DNA from: Larix kaempferi
Taxonomy: Eukaryota; Streptophyta; Pinopsida; Pinales; Pinaceae
Direction: 5' to 3'
DNA length: 64,000 nucleotides
NCBI GenBank assembly: GCA_027924585.1
Contig: BSBM01001024.1
Location: forward strand, 2,976,001-3,040,000
Part shown: one piece after another, positions 9,076-19,557 of the stretch
How positions within the stretch are numbered: position 1 is the first letter of the stretch
How the letters are laid out: the number at the start of each line of letters is the position of its first letter
Made by a program: the position numbers and the translations under genes
Notes under the pieces: model-generated
The model's input: the letters and a program-made list of their open reading frames with translations, nothing else
The model's database searches: none
What the model was told of the DNA's origin: nothing

Positions 9076-12000
9076 AAGTCCAATGGCCACCAAAATGTAG
9101 ATCCAAGTAGTTTAGGCACTGATCTATGTGGATCTAGAAAATCAAGCCAATCCAAGGGTTAGATCTTACTAGATCTGAGTTTTAAGGTGCCAAGTAATTC
9201 AAAAGGGGGTTTAAATCCCTTAAAATGTGGAATGATGCCCACAAGGTAGAAATCACCCAAGTAAAAGTCTAGGGGTAGGTTATCAAGTGTGTAGATTGCA
9301 AATCAAGTGGGATCTCACCTACCCACATGCTAGATCTAACCCAACAAGCCTCTCCAAGGAAGTGCGATTTGGTTCAAGAGGGCTATATTGCCTTGAAAAG
9401 TGTGTTAATTTTAACCCAATCACCACCAAACTATAGATCCAACTAGGGGTGGATGCTATAGAGGTGGGTTCTTAAGATCTTTTCAAAAGCAAAGCTAGAT
9501 CTAAGTAGATCTAAGAAAAACCAAAATTGGGGTTTTGATTAATTAGGGTATGTGACCAATGAAGGGAGAATGGATGGAAAGAGGCACATACCTTGTAGAT
9601 CTTACCTCAATTGCTTGTGGCCACCTTGCAAATTGATAGCATTCTCCTATGTGTATATTCAAGAGTGAGATCCAAGAGCTCCAACCAAAACGTCCTCCTC
9701 CAAGATAGCCAAATCGTCCTCCTCCAAGATAGCCAAATCGTCCTCCTCCTACATGACAAGATCAAAGAAACAAGTCAAGTAAGATGATTATGAAAATGAT
9801 TGAAAGATGTAATAGAAAGCATCAACTATGTCACGAAGATACAATAATGATACTCCCTGTCACAAGATCAACCCAAGAGAGAATATGTGGATCCCTCCAA
9901 CAATAACCCTCAAGAAATTGCCCCCCTCTCCACCAATTCGACTTTCCTGCAAGAAAACTAGTAGAAGCACCAAAATCCACAATGATACATAGAAGAGATA
10001 CTGTATACTCAAGATGCAAGAGAATCCACAAGACGAGAGATATGCTCCACAAAGAAGTGTTCTATTCCTATATTCTAGAGCTCCAAAGGTGAGCTATACA
10101 ATAGGGGGTCTCCTCATTATATAGGATAATAAAGACCAAAACCCTATAACACTTTACAATACTACATCAAATCAGTGGTTGAGATTAAAAGATCTCAATA
10201 CATATTACATGATCAATGGTTAATAATTAATCATAACAATATATCACATGGATCACCCAATATAATGATGACGTCATAGTCTAAAATAGTCATGGAGGGT
10301 GACGTCATCCACTAGAGGGGGTAAAAGTACCAAAGCCCACCTCATAATGACTAGGACATGAGATAAGAAGCACATGGTGGGGCTAGGAGGCATCAATCCT
10401 TACTAGCTCATCCCAAAGCACAATAAAATAATAAAATATGTCCAAGATAATATAAATGATCAAATCTATCCTCAAAATCTATGACAGACAAGCAGTAAAA
10501 GACCTCCTGTGATCGCTGTGGGCCTACCCACATGGTGAAAACTGGCTGGAAGATAGTGGGATCACCCTGGAAGACCTCTGTGAAAACCAAATGCCAAAAC
10601 CTTGCCTCAATTGCCCAAATCAAATTCCTCAGTGACCACTTTATCCCATTTTTTAATTGCCTCGGTAACTGTGAAAGTGCCAAAACTGCCTCCCAGGGCA
10701 TCTGCGATGTCCAGCTGAGCCCACCAGGCTCTCCAAAAGGGGGGGTAAATGGTAAAAACAAGTGGCTGGACCACCCCCTCCTCATACAGCGCCCTAGGTG
10801 AACTGGCCTCTCATGGCCCCTGCTGCTCAGGCTGGGAAATCAGCCCCAAATCTGGTCAACAAGTGTAAAACTGCATCAATCACTGTCAGAAGTGCCCGGA
10901 ACTGAAAGATAAGTGTCTCATTGGATCCAGAAGACCCAAATCCACTAGGAATGTGTACTCATACACTATGGGTTTCCCTAGTGGGCCAGCTTTAGGGTCC
11001 ACCATACATGGACAGTGTATAATTTGATGATCTGGAGTAATAAATAAAACTGTTGAATTGCATCAATCATCATCTGCATCATATATCCATCATATGGCAT
11101 CATCATCAAGAATATGTGGGTCCATCAATCATCATCCATAAGCAAATGTGGCCCACATCATCACGGATCCCAAGAAATGACCATAGTCAAACTAGGTTTG
11201 ACTAGGTCCATATATAACCAAGGAAAAAACATATCAGTAGACTAAGACATGTTCCTCTAATCCTTCTCACAGCTTAGCTCAAAGTATAACATCCATTCAG
11301 TGGCACTAATTAGGTTAGCATATTCCTTTGTTATATGAAATTACTTGCACAATAGTTCAAATGACAAACTCACCCATTGGACATGGTCAAACTGCTAGTG
11401 AAGGATGAAGGCTAGGAACAAGGTTGGGCCAAGGGGTTGACTTGTCTAACTTAACTCAAAAATACTTTGGACTGGGAGAAGGGGGAAGCTACAAACTCTG
11501 TGCTTGGACAAAATAACGCGGGGAATGGCTGTGCCTCACAAATGGATAAGTTGCTTAGAGAGTGCTTATTCAACTTAGGCATCATGTCTACATCAAGTTG
11601 ATCCAGGTCCATTAGGATCATTCAATTTCATTTCATGGCCTTTTTGGCCTACATAACCCTTCGGATCTCAGGTGTGCTGAAAAGCACAACTAGTTGCAGC
11701 TTGCATCCAGGGCATGTTTTCATATACATATAAGGTCAGCAATTGTTTAGATATAGCTTTTAAGAACCATTGCTTTTTGGACCTTTCTTATACTCTTCGA
11801 GGAGTATTTTTAGCTGTTCATTGCTCTTGCCCTTTTTAGTTTCCATGGGCGAATTTATAAGTTTCCATAAGTAGAACATGAGCTTTCAGTTTTAGCCAAC
11901 ATCTCAAGTGACTAGGGGGAGTTCGAGCCAATGCCAAACATCGAAACAACCAACCAGAATGATTTAGGCCTACAATCCAACTCACCAAAGGCAAGTTTTG

Positions 12001-12686
12001 TCACCAACTTAGAGCCGAGACACTGAACATACAGGGATGCGGTCCAAACACAGAGGTAGAAAAATGGGGAAGTCCTCAGTATGAGAAAGTCAAATGAGAC
12101 AGGTCAAGGTTTAAAGTCAATCAAAGAAGGTCATGTATGGATGGAGTCAAGTGAATATGGAGCCTACACTAGCAGACAACTGGTGTCAGGAAAGACCATA
12201 TCTATGCAAGGTGGAAAACCAGTGGGTTTTGTTAAATGACCTAAATGTGCAAGCAATTGTCCATTTTATGATTTATAATTCATTTTAAATAGTTTGCCAC
12301 ATCAAGAATAATATACCAAGCAGATGCTGTGAACATGATTAAATCAACAAGATAATAATCCACAGTCAATGATAAAATATCCATAGATCATACAACATCA
12401 TCATAGTAATAAACATCATATACCATCTGAAACACTGCTGCAATACATCTCTAAGCACTGAACTGAAACTGTATGGGATAAAGGGTTACATCGGTCATCA
12501 AATTTGAACTCTCAAGGCTCAGCCTTGACACAAGGTCTAACATAATTCTGAATAATACACTGCTCTAATCAGGAGTGATCACAAAATATACAATCATCAT
12601 AGCCATGCTCTGAATAATGGAAGCTCTAGAATGTGCAGATATCTGCTAAACAAGAATAGTAGCCCTGCTACTATGGTGTGATAACA
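9076..12686 (-). mobile_element. Solo L1-family LTR, minus strand, second part
   Basis: This continues the LTR begun at 4473 after the hAT1 insertion and ends TGTGATAACA at 12677-12686, followed by the AGTAC duplication. A short tandem duplication of 'cgtcctcctccaagatagcc' lies at about 9694-9745. No coding sequence is supported. Confidence 0.92.
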
Positions 12687-12691
12687 AGTAC

Positions 12692-12792
12692 CTAGCTCAT
12701 TGCTTGCCCCCAAGGCCAGACCTTCCCCACTTGTAGTGAGGGAACAACTTTCGAAAGATTTATGTTGCTGGTGTGCATCTCGGAGGACAACA
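12692..12792 (+). mobile_element. L2-family LTR, last 101 bases
   Basis: The sequence from 'ctagctcattgcttgccccc' to the terminal ACAACA matches the L2 LTR ends at 37420-37520 and 55942-56041. No primer-binding site follows; the next base starts the gag of another element, as expected for a solo or 3' LTR inserted there. Confidence 0.88.
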
Positions 12793-13948
12793 TGGCCTTC
12801 AACCAGAATTATGAATTACAACACACAATAGGAAAACTGACTACTCCTACTTTTGACAGGACTTGGAGTGGCCCAATGCGGAATTGGGTACAAACGTTGG
12901 ACACTTACTTCCAACTTAATCCCATGATGGGGGCAAGTACAATCAAGTTGGCCACCTTGCATTTGGACAGGAAAGCCCATGAGTTGTGGTACCACAGGCT
13001 AGTGACACTAGGTCATAACACTATCATCTCTTACATTGGTTTACACAAAGTCTCATCGAGCGCTTTGACAGGAAAGATCCCGAGGTGCACTTCAAAGGGC
13101 TAGCTTAGCTGAAACAAACGGGTAGTCCAGAATCTTTCATATCTGAATTTCAAAGGGTAGCTGTTATGGTGAAAGATATTTCAAATAGCATGTTAATTAT
13201 GTTGTTTACCGAGGCTCTCACTAAACCCTTACGTGGATAGGTTAAGGCTTATAGACCCACCACCTTGCATGATGCCATGAGTCGTACCCGAGATTTACAG
13301 GATTCCATTGCAAAAAACAAGTTTCCTCCTAAAACAAATATGCCTATTAAAGATAAGGATAGGAGACCTTTCCCAAAAGAATGGCACAAAAGAGATTGGA
13401 TGGATGATGATACCCACCGGGAACTTAGAAGGGAGAAACTATGCTTTAGTTTCCAGGAGCCATGGGTACCAAGTCACAAGTGTTCTGGGAAGGGGAAAGC
13501 CCATTACATAGAGGCATACTTCGACAGTGGAGAGGATGAGGAGGATCAGGATCAGGTACAGGGGGAGGCACTTCACACAACAGAGGAGCAGTTTTCAGAG
13601 GCTATAAAGGGAGATGTCATTGCTACATTATCTGGGGTTCCTAGGTTCCACACTCTCCGAACAAGAGCGGTCATACAGGGTAACAGGTTTGGAGCTCTAA
13701 TTGATGATGGGGCATCCCACAACTTTATTGATGCTGCATGGGTAAAGACGAGAGGTATCCACACCAAGAGGTTTGATGGATTTTCAATGGCAGTGGCAGG
13801 AAACCATAGTTTGGATTGCACTCGTTGGATTCCAAAATTGAATGTAACCCTAGGGAATTATACAATGACAGATTCTTTTTATGTGGTTTCCATCCCAGAT
13901 ACGAATGTGGTTTTGGGAGTTCGGTGGCTCTATTCAATTGGAAAGTAA
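12793..13948 (+). pseudogene. Ty3/gypsy gag and aspartic protease, decayed (chromovirus-like)
   Basis: The frame starts at the ATG overlapping the L2 LTR end (12792) and gives a retrotransposon gag of the plant gypsy type (AFNQNYELQ, then an ELWYHRLV segment). It is broken by a frameshift near 13040 and stops near 13103 and 13240. From 13265 to 13948 it continues with a basic linker, a degenerate CCHC knuckle (first Cys, His and last Cys remain as CFSF...SHKC, so the second Cys reads as Phe), an acidic patch, and a pepsin-like protease with IDDGASHNF, where the usual D-S/T-G reads D-D-G, and a later VVLGVRWL segment. The element's own 5' end is missing. Its protease-RT linker is interrupted by hAT2 and resumes at 17387. 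Confidence 0.85.
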
Positions 13949-14039
13949 TCTACAAACTACCAGACCATGGAGATGGAGTTTCAGGGAACAGATGGACAGC
14001 GGGTTGTTTTGAGAGGTATGCATAACTACCCACCTAAGA

Positions 14040-14240
14040 AACATGATTCGTCCAAAAGGGCCTCCATGTCCCGTGGGGTCGAATCGGACACGACACGATG
14101 TGAAATCGTGTCCGATTCGACTTTTGGTCATGTCCGAAATTGGGACACGACCGAAAGTCGACTCGGACACGATTTCATATCGTGTCCCCGACTGTCCGAT
14201 TCATGTCCCGAAAACAGGACACGCTTTCCGCGGAAAAGGT
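14040..14240 (+). repeat. hAT2 left subterminal palindromes and CGTGTCC repeats
   Basis: An inverted repeat with 16-base arms (GTCGAATCGGACACGA and its exact complement) lies at about 14079-14122. A second imperfect one lies at about 14157-14196. CGTGTCC or its complement occurs repeatedly here and again at the right end (17280-17370). Confidence 0.75.
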
Positions 14241-14434
14241 CAGTCAGGTTGGGTTTAAAAACATTTTTTCACTTTCTTTTTGTCATTTGCAAGTAAGGAG
14301 AAGGTTGAGAGTGGCTTTTATGTGCATGTGAAGGAGATTTGAAGGAAATTTGAAAGCTATTCAAGGGAATCCAAGTGCATTGGGGGTGGATTTGTGGAAA
14401 GGATTGCAAGCTTAACCGTCAAACAAGAAAGGGA

Positions 14435-17053
14435 ATGTCTCAATCAGCTAGGTCAGGAGCTAAGGGGCAAAGGAAAGGGAGAAATGCACCATCTAGTACC
14501 TCCCCTCCTATTCCTCCAAGCACAAGCGGTTCTCCTCCTCCTTCAAGTGCTCCATCTGCTGCTAGTGGAGCTCATGCTATTGCTCCATTTAACTTTGTTT
14601 TAGCAAGACAACAAGCCCAAGAAAAAAATACCCTTTGTGGAAGTATGTGACAAGGAAAGATGGGCCTGGGGCAAAGATTAGTGGGGGAGGCAATGTGTCT
14701 TGGAGATACAATTTTTACAAGAAAAAGTTCAAGAGCACATATTACCGGGTTAAGGGCCATTTGTTGGCCCTTCCTTCTTGTGGGATTTCTTCATGCAAAG
14801 CGGTGAGTGTTAACCAAAGGAGAGATATGGAAAGAGAGGATCATGTTGGCTTAGGGAAGGTGGCAGCAACAAGCAAGAAAAAAGAGGATGATCCTCTTCC
14901 ATTCTTGAGGAAATCCTCTAGCACCAAGCCTCCATTTCCACCTGGCATTCATGGGAGTGGGGATACTTATCAAACAAGAAAGAGGCAATCTCTAAGTGGT
15001 CCAATGGATAGATTCTCCAACAAGAGGCGCGAGAAGAGGTGGACCTTACCATTGCATTCTATTTCTACCTCAACTTCATCTCATTCAATGTTGCACGGTC
15101 ACCATTGTTTATGGAGATGTGTCGAAGTCTCATGGAACGAGCTCCAAGTGGTTATGTGTCTCCTGGTTCAGAGAAGCTTAGAACCACATTGTTGGTTAAA
15201 GCAAAGAAGGAGGTAGATAAAATTCTTGAGCCATTAGAACAACATGGCCCTCATTCGATGTGAGTATTGTTTCTGACGGATGGACGGATCCAACACGCCA
15301 TCCACTCATCAATTTCATGGTATCTTCCCAAAGTGGACCAGTGTTCTTGAAAGCGATGGACGCTCTTGGGAAATACAAGGATGCATAGTATATGGGTGAG
15401 TTATTCATCAAAACCATTGAAGAAGTAGGTGTTGATTCTTGTGTACAAATCATCATGGACAATGCACCTGTTTGCAAGGCTGTTGGCATGATTGTGGAAG
15501 CTAAATATCCACAGGTATGTTCATTTTGGACACCTTTCATTTCTAATTTGCTCGTTGTTTGAATTTGGTCATTGCAATGTTAGTGTTGTAGAGTCATTTA
15601 TACATGCTTTTATTGCTCTTACAGGTTTTTTGGACACCTTGCATTGTCCATTCCTTGAGTTTAGCACTGAAATCCATTGCTTCAGATGTTACATGGATTG
15701 GAAACCTTATTGAGAATGCACGCCATATCCGTAACTTTGTACAAAACCACACAAATTCCCTCACCATCTACAAAGAGTACACACAACTTTCATTGCTGAA
15801 GATTGCAGATACTCGGTTTGCTTCCTCATTCATCATGCTCAAGAGTCAAAACCGCTCTTGGGTCCATGGTGATTTCAGAGTTTTGGTCTTTTTGGAGAAA
15901 GACGGATCAGATTGCTTCACAAAAGGTGAAGGACATGGTGTTAGATGATGGTTGGTGGGACATGGTAGATCTTAGCATTAAGATCATGGAGCCAATCATT
16001 TCTTTGTTGCGGTTTGCAGACACGGACCAACCGATCCTAGCAGATGTTTATGAGGGGTGGGATTCCATGATTGAGTCCATGAGGTCCATTGTCATGGAGA
16101 ATGAGTGTCCTGAGTATGGGACATCAACAGAGAACTTATAGACCATGATTCATGATATTCTTATCTCCAGGTGTGATAAGTATTGCACACATTTGCATTA
16201 CTTGGCCGACTCCTTGAACCCCAAGTTCTACACTCAAGAGTGGCTCACTGGTGGACCGGGGCCCTCACACAGAGTCCCTCCTCACATGGATGCAGAGATT
16301 GCACATGGGACCAAGATAGCACTTAGACGACTATTTCAGGATAGAGACCTACTTGAGGAGGTGGAGGAGGGTTTTGTAGATTTTTCCACTGGCATTGGGA
16401 GATTTGGAGGCTATGAGGTGCTTAGAGACATGGGGGTTAAGAAACCCTATGTTTGGTGGGCAACTCATGGGGCAAAATGCCCTATTCTACAGAAGTTAGC
16501 CTTGAGGTTCATCTCTCAAGTTACATCATCCTCTTGTTGTGAGAGGAATTGGGGCACATATGGGAACTTGTACAGAGTGAAGAAGAGTAGGCTTGAGCAG
16601 TCCAGGGCAAAGACGATGGTGTATGTGCACTCCAACCTTAGTCTTATTTACAGGAAGAGAGAGGAGTGGGTGAAGGGAAAGACAAAGATGTGGGATGTCT
16701 TTCCTGATGATATGAGTTTGGACAGCACTACTGAGTTGGCATTAGCCAACATGGATCTTAATGATCCAATGCTAAAGCCGGTCACTTTTGATGATGGTGA
16801 TCATATGGAGGGGTCATCCTCCACATCAACATATGCATATCGTCAAATGGGCAGAGAGGAGGAGGAGGAGGATGAGGATCAGGGCAATGCCAGTGATGAG
16901 TTTGTTGATTCAGGCATGGGGAGGACTATTGACATATGGGATTCTTCCATCTTGATCCACCCCTTTTTGTATTTACTATTAGTCTATTTGGCATTTGCCA
17001 GTGCCCAGTGGCATTCCGACATATATGTATACATTTTGATTTTGATGACTTAA
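14435..17053 (+). pseudogene. hAT transposase, degenerate (BED finger, DUF659, hAT dimerisation)
   Basis: I start at the ATG at 14435 (MSQSARSGAKGQ), followed by a Ser/Pro-rich stretch. The remains of the BED region lie at about 14635-14810, then the DUF659 core with SDGWTDPT and a CVQIIMDNAP segment. A 110-base intron (15515-15624) splits the core. The C-terminal part (16145-17053) is open, with the hAT dimerisation signature (LQKLALRFISQ...SSCCERNWGTYG). Frames change near 14640, 15040, 15260 and 15870, and there are stops at about 15389 and 16139, so it cannot make a functional protein. The open end continues past the conserved domain into a hydrophobic tail that is probably not part of the original protein. 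Confidence 0.87.
15515..15624 (+). other. Predicted intron in the hAT2 transposase
   Basis: GTATGT donor after 'ccacag' and a 'ctcttacag' acceptor. Both flanking exons read in the same frame across the junction (YPQ then VFWTPC), matching the YPNIFWSGC segment of hAT1, which has no intron there. Confidence 0.75.
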
Positions 17054-17279
17054 TGAGAAATATGGTTCCGACATGAATCTATGTGTCTCATTGTGATTTG
17101 TGAATGGCAACTGTGTTGTGAATCGTGATTTATGAATGACAAATGTGTAATCATTAATGTGTTTTGATTCTAATTTCTATTGAATATTTGTAAATGTTCT
17201 AGTTTCTAAAGATTTTTGGATCTATATGTCTATATTTTTAAATTTTAATATATTAAAAATATATATATGTATATAAAAC

Positions 17280-17378
17280 ATGTCCTTCGTGTCCTCATTC
17301 CCGGGGTTACCGTGTCCGTCTCGGACACTCGTATTTTCGTGTCTTTCATGTCCCGTGTCCTCGTGTCAAGTGACTTAG
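17280..17378 (+). repeat. hAT2 right subterminal CGTGTCC repeats
   Basis: Several CGTGTCC/TCGTGTC units in about 100 bases end at GACTTAG. They share the motif with the left end of the same element. Confidence 0.65.
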
Positions 17379-17386
17379 CTACCCAC

Positions 17387-18160
17387 CTAAAACAATATCA
17401 TCACACAAGATGGAGCCTATGCTCAGACAAAGAGACATAGAGTGGACAGCCAAGTGCTTGGTCACATTCAGGAAGCCACCATATAACACCACACAACATC
17501 CAGCAGACATACAGGCACTACAGCAAAAGCACGAGAAAGTATTCAAAGATCTTCCATCATGTAGGCCTCCCAACCGCGGATTTGAGCATATTATTGAGTT
17601 GGAGGAAGGGACCCAAGCGGTCATCACTACACCTTACTGACATCCCAAGAGGTACAAACATGAAATAGAAAATACAATTAAAGAACTGCTCAAATTAGCT
17701 TATACAAGACCCAACTCTAGTCCATTTGCATCCTTAGTGGTATTGGTAAAAACAAGGATGGGACTTTACGCATTCGCATTAACTACAGGGCCCTTAACAA
17801 GAAAACCATTAAGAACAGTTATCCAATTCCAAGAATAGATGAATTGAGGATGAGTTACGGGGGGGAAAAATACTTCTCTAAAATTGACCTCCGATCAGGA
17901 TACGATCAGATAAGGGTGAGGGAACAAGATGTTCCAAAGACCGCCTTCCGTTGCCACTACGGACACTATGAGTTTTTGGTGATGTCGTTTGGGATCACTA
18001 GTGCACCAACTACCTTCCAGTCATATGCATGAATCACACCTTCAAGGCTCAACTACATAAGTTTCTTCTGGTATTCTTTGATGACATATTAATCTACAGC
18101 AAAACATGGGAAGAACACTTAAAGCACCTAGATGAAGTACTCAGAATTCTGAAAGAATAG
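17387..18160 (+). pseudogene. Ty3/gypsy reverse transcriptase, 5' part, decayed
   Basis: This continues the element that starts at 12793 after the hAT2 insertion. It shows the protease-RT linker, then RT segments [14 protein letters not shown], a [15 protein letters not shown] segment and FFDDILIYSKT, in which the usual Y of the YxDD box reads F. Stops at about 17638 and 18030 and frameshifts near 17755 and 17845 disable it. RNase H, integrase and the 3' LTR are absent: the copia LTR at 18168 cuts the sequence off. Confidence 0.87.
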
Positions 18161-18167
18161 TCATTAT

Positions 18168-18679
18168 TGTTAAGTTTAGCATAAAATTCACAACAAGAGC
18201 ATAATAAGGATCACTGAAAAAAACACAATCACAAGATAGACACAGATTTATCCTGGGAAACCCTCATGGGGTAGAAAACCCAGCAAAGCTTCCTCAATAT
18301 AGATGACCAACAAATACAAAGATGAAATCCCCAAACAAGAGCTCCTTCTCCTCCTTCCCAAATCTCTCTCTCTCCTATGCGCAATTCACAAGTGAGTGAA
18401 TGAGTGAGTGTTAAATGAGGAACACACCTCCTCTATTTATACTTTACTTCACTTGACTTTTAACCCTAACTAGGCCAACTTCTCCTAGGAGAGTCTAGTA
18501 ACCCCTAATAACTTAACTCAGGGCCAACCCCACTAGGGAAGTCTAATAACCCTAGTTATAACATCCCGACAGAGGAATAAACATCTACGGATATATAATA
18601 ATGTCCCGATGGAGGAATGAAACATCTCCGGATAATAAAGTACAAATAGAATATTCTTAGAAGTTACAATATTTCAACA
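18168..18679 (-). mobile_element. Ty1/copia 3' LTR, minus strand (512 bp)
   Basis: On the minus strand it starts TGTTGAAATATTG and ends CTAAACTTAACA, with TG...CA termini. A polypurine tract abuts its 5' side at 18680. It interrupts the Ty3 RT at 18167. Confidence 0.8.
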
Positions 18680-18690
18680 CTCCCCCTTAA
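18680..18690 (-). other. Polypurine tract of the minus-strand copia element
   Basis: The minus strand reads TTAAGGGGGAG immediately before the LTR's first TG, the normal place for the plus-strand primer of reverse transcription. Confidence 0.8.
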
Positions 18691-18699
18691 CGAGAAGTA

Positions 18700-19368
18700 T
18701 ATTCTAACAACATCTGCAGGAGCAAGGAGTCATCAACAACACGATACATGATACATATATAAATCAGTGGAATCTTTCTTCAATCATCATCAATAACTCA
18801 AACAGCTACTGGAACATCTTCAAGATCTTCAATACTGGAACATCAACATCTTCAGTACTAAGTCTTCATCTTCTGCAGCACTCGATCAGCTACAGCAATA
18901 GCATCATCTGGATCTCTCAATCAACAACATCATCATCTGGATCTCCCGATCAACAACATCATCATCTGGATCTTCTGATCAGTAGCATCATCCGGATCTC
19001 TCGATCAACAGCATCATCATCTGGATCTTTTGATCAACAGCATCATCTGGTTCTCTCGATCAACAACATCATCATCTGGATCTTCCGATCAACAGCATTA
19101 TCTGGATCTCTTGATCAACAGCATCATAACCTACAATACACATGATCCAATTACGGGATGATCAATCCCTCTCACTTGGGGACATAAGTCCAAGGATGAT
19201 ACAATCCCGATCCACTTACGGGATGATCAATCCCTATCACTTTAGGACATAAAGCCAAGGATGATGCAATCCTGATCCACTTATGGGATGATCAATCCCT
19301 ATCAATTTAAGACACCATATCATGTCTAGGGACGATGCAATCCACTCGTCAACTTAGACAAAGTCTAA
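18700..19368 (-). repeat. Copia 3' region rich in short repeats (CATCATCTGGATC units; GGGATGATCAATCCC units)
   Basis: About 18790-19130 holds repeated 'catcatctggatct' plus 'gatcaacaacat' units. About 19150-19330 holds repeated segments of roughly 60-70 bases with the partial palindrome GGGATGATCAATCCC. This is the non-coding 3' region of the minus-strand copia element; no protein is visible. Confidence 0.6.
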
Positions 19369-19557
19369 GAACCACTTCTCGAAGACACAAGTCTTCGGAT
19401 CCATTTAGGACAGAAGTCCAGGGATGATGCAATCCACTCGTCTACTTAGACAAAGTCTATGGACCACTTCTCGAAGACACAGGTCTCCGGATCCGTTTAG
19501 GACTAAAGTCCAGGGATGATACAATCCACTCGTCCACTTAGACCAAGTCTAAGGACC
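19369..19557. repeat. 92-bp tandem repeat array, left part
   Basis: Units begin with (G)GACCACTTCTCGAAGAC at about 19369 and 19461, and GGACC recurs at 19553, a spacing of 92 bases. The array is split by the solo L1 LTR at 19558 and continues at 24085. Confidence 0.85.

Larger units (their letters stand above)
14034..17378 (+). mobile_element. hAT-family DNA transposon 2, decayed (3,345 bp)
   Basis: The 8-bp duplication CTACCCAC (14026-14033 and 17379-17386) brackets the element. The left end starts CTAAGAAACATGATTCG and the complement of the right end starts CTAAGTCACTTGACACG, giving an imperfect inverted terminal repeat. The host gypsy frame reads through the site when the insertion and one duplication are ignored, which confirms the boundaries. 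Because CTAA follows the duplication on both sides, the true boundary could shift by up to four bases. Confidence 0.9.

Noticed and set aside
4468-12691. A complete minus-strand L1 element with internal region between 4473 and 12686
   Set aside because: After the hAT element is set aside the length equals one LTR and no primer site or gag is present.
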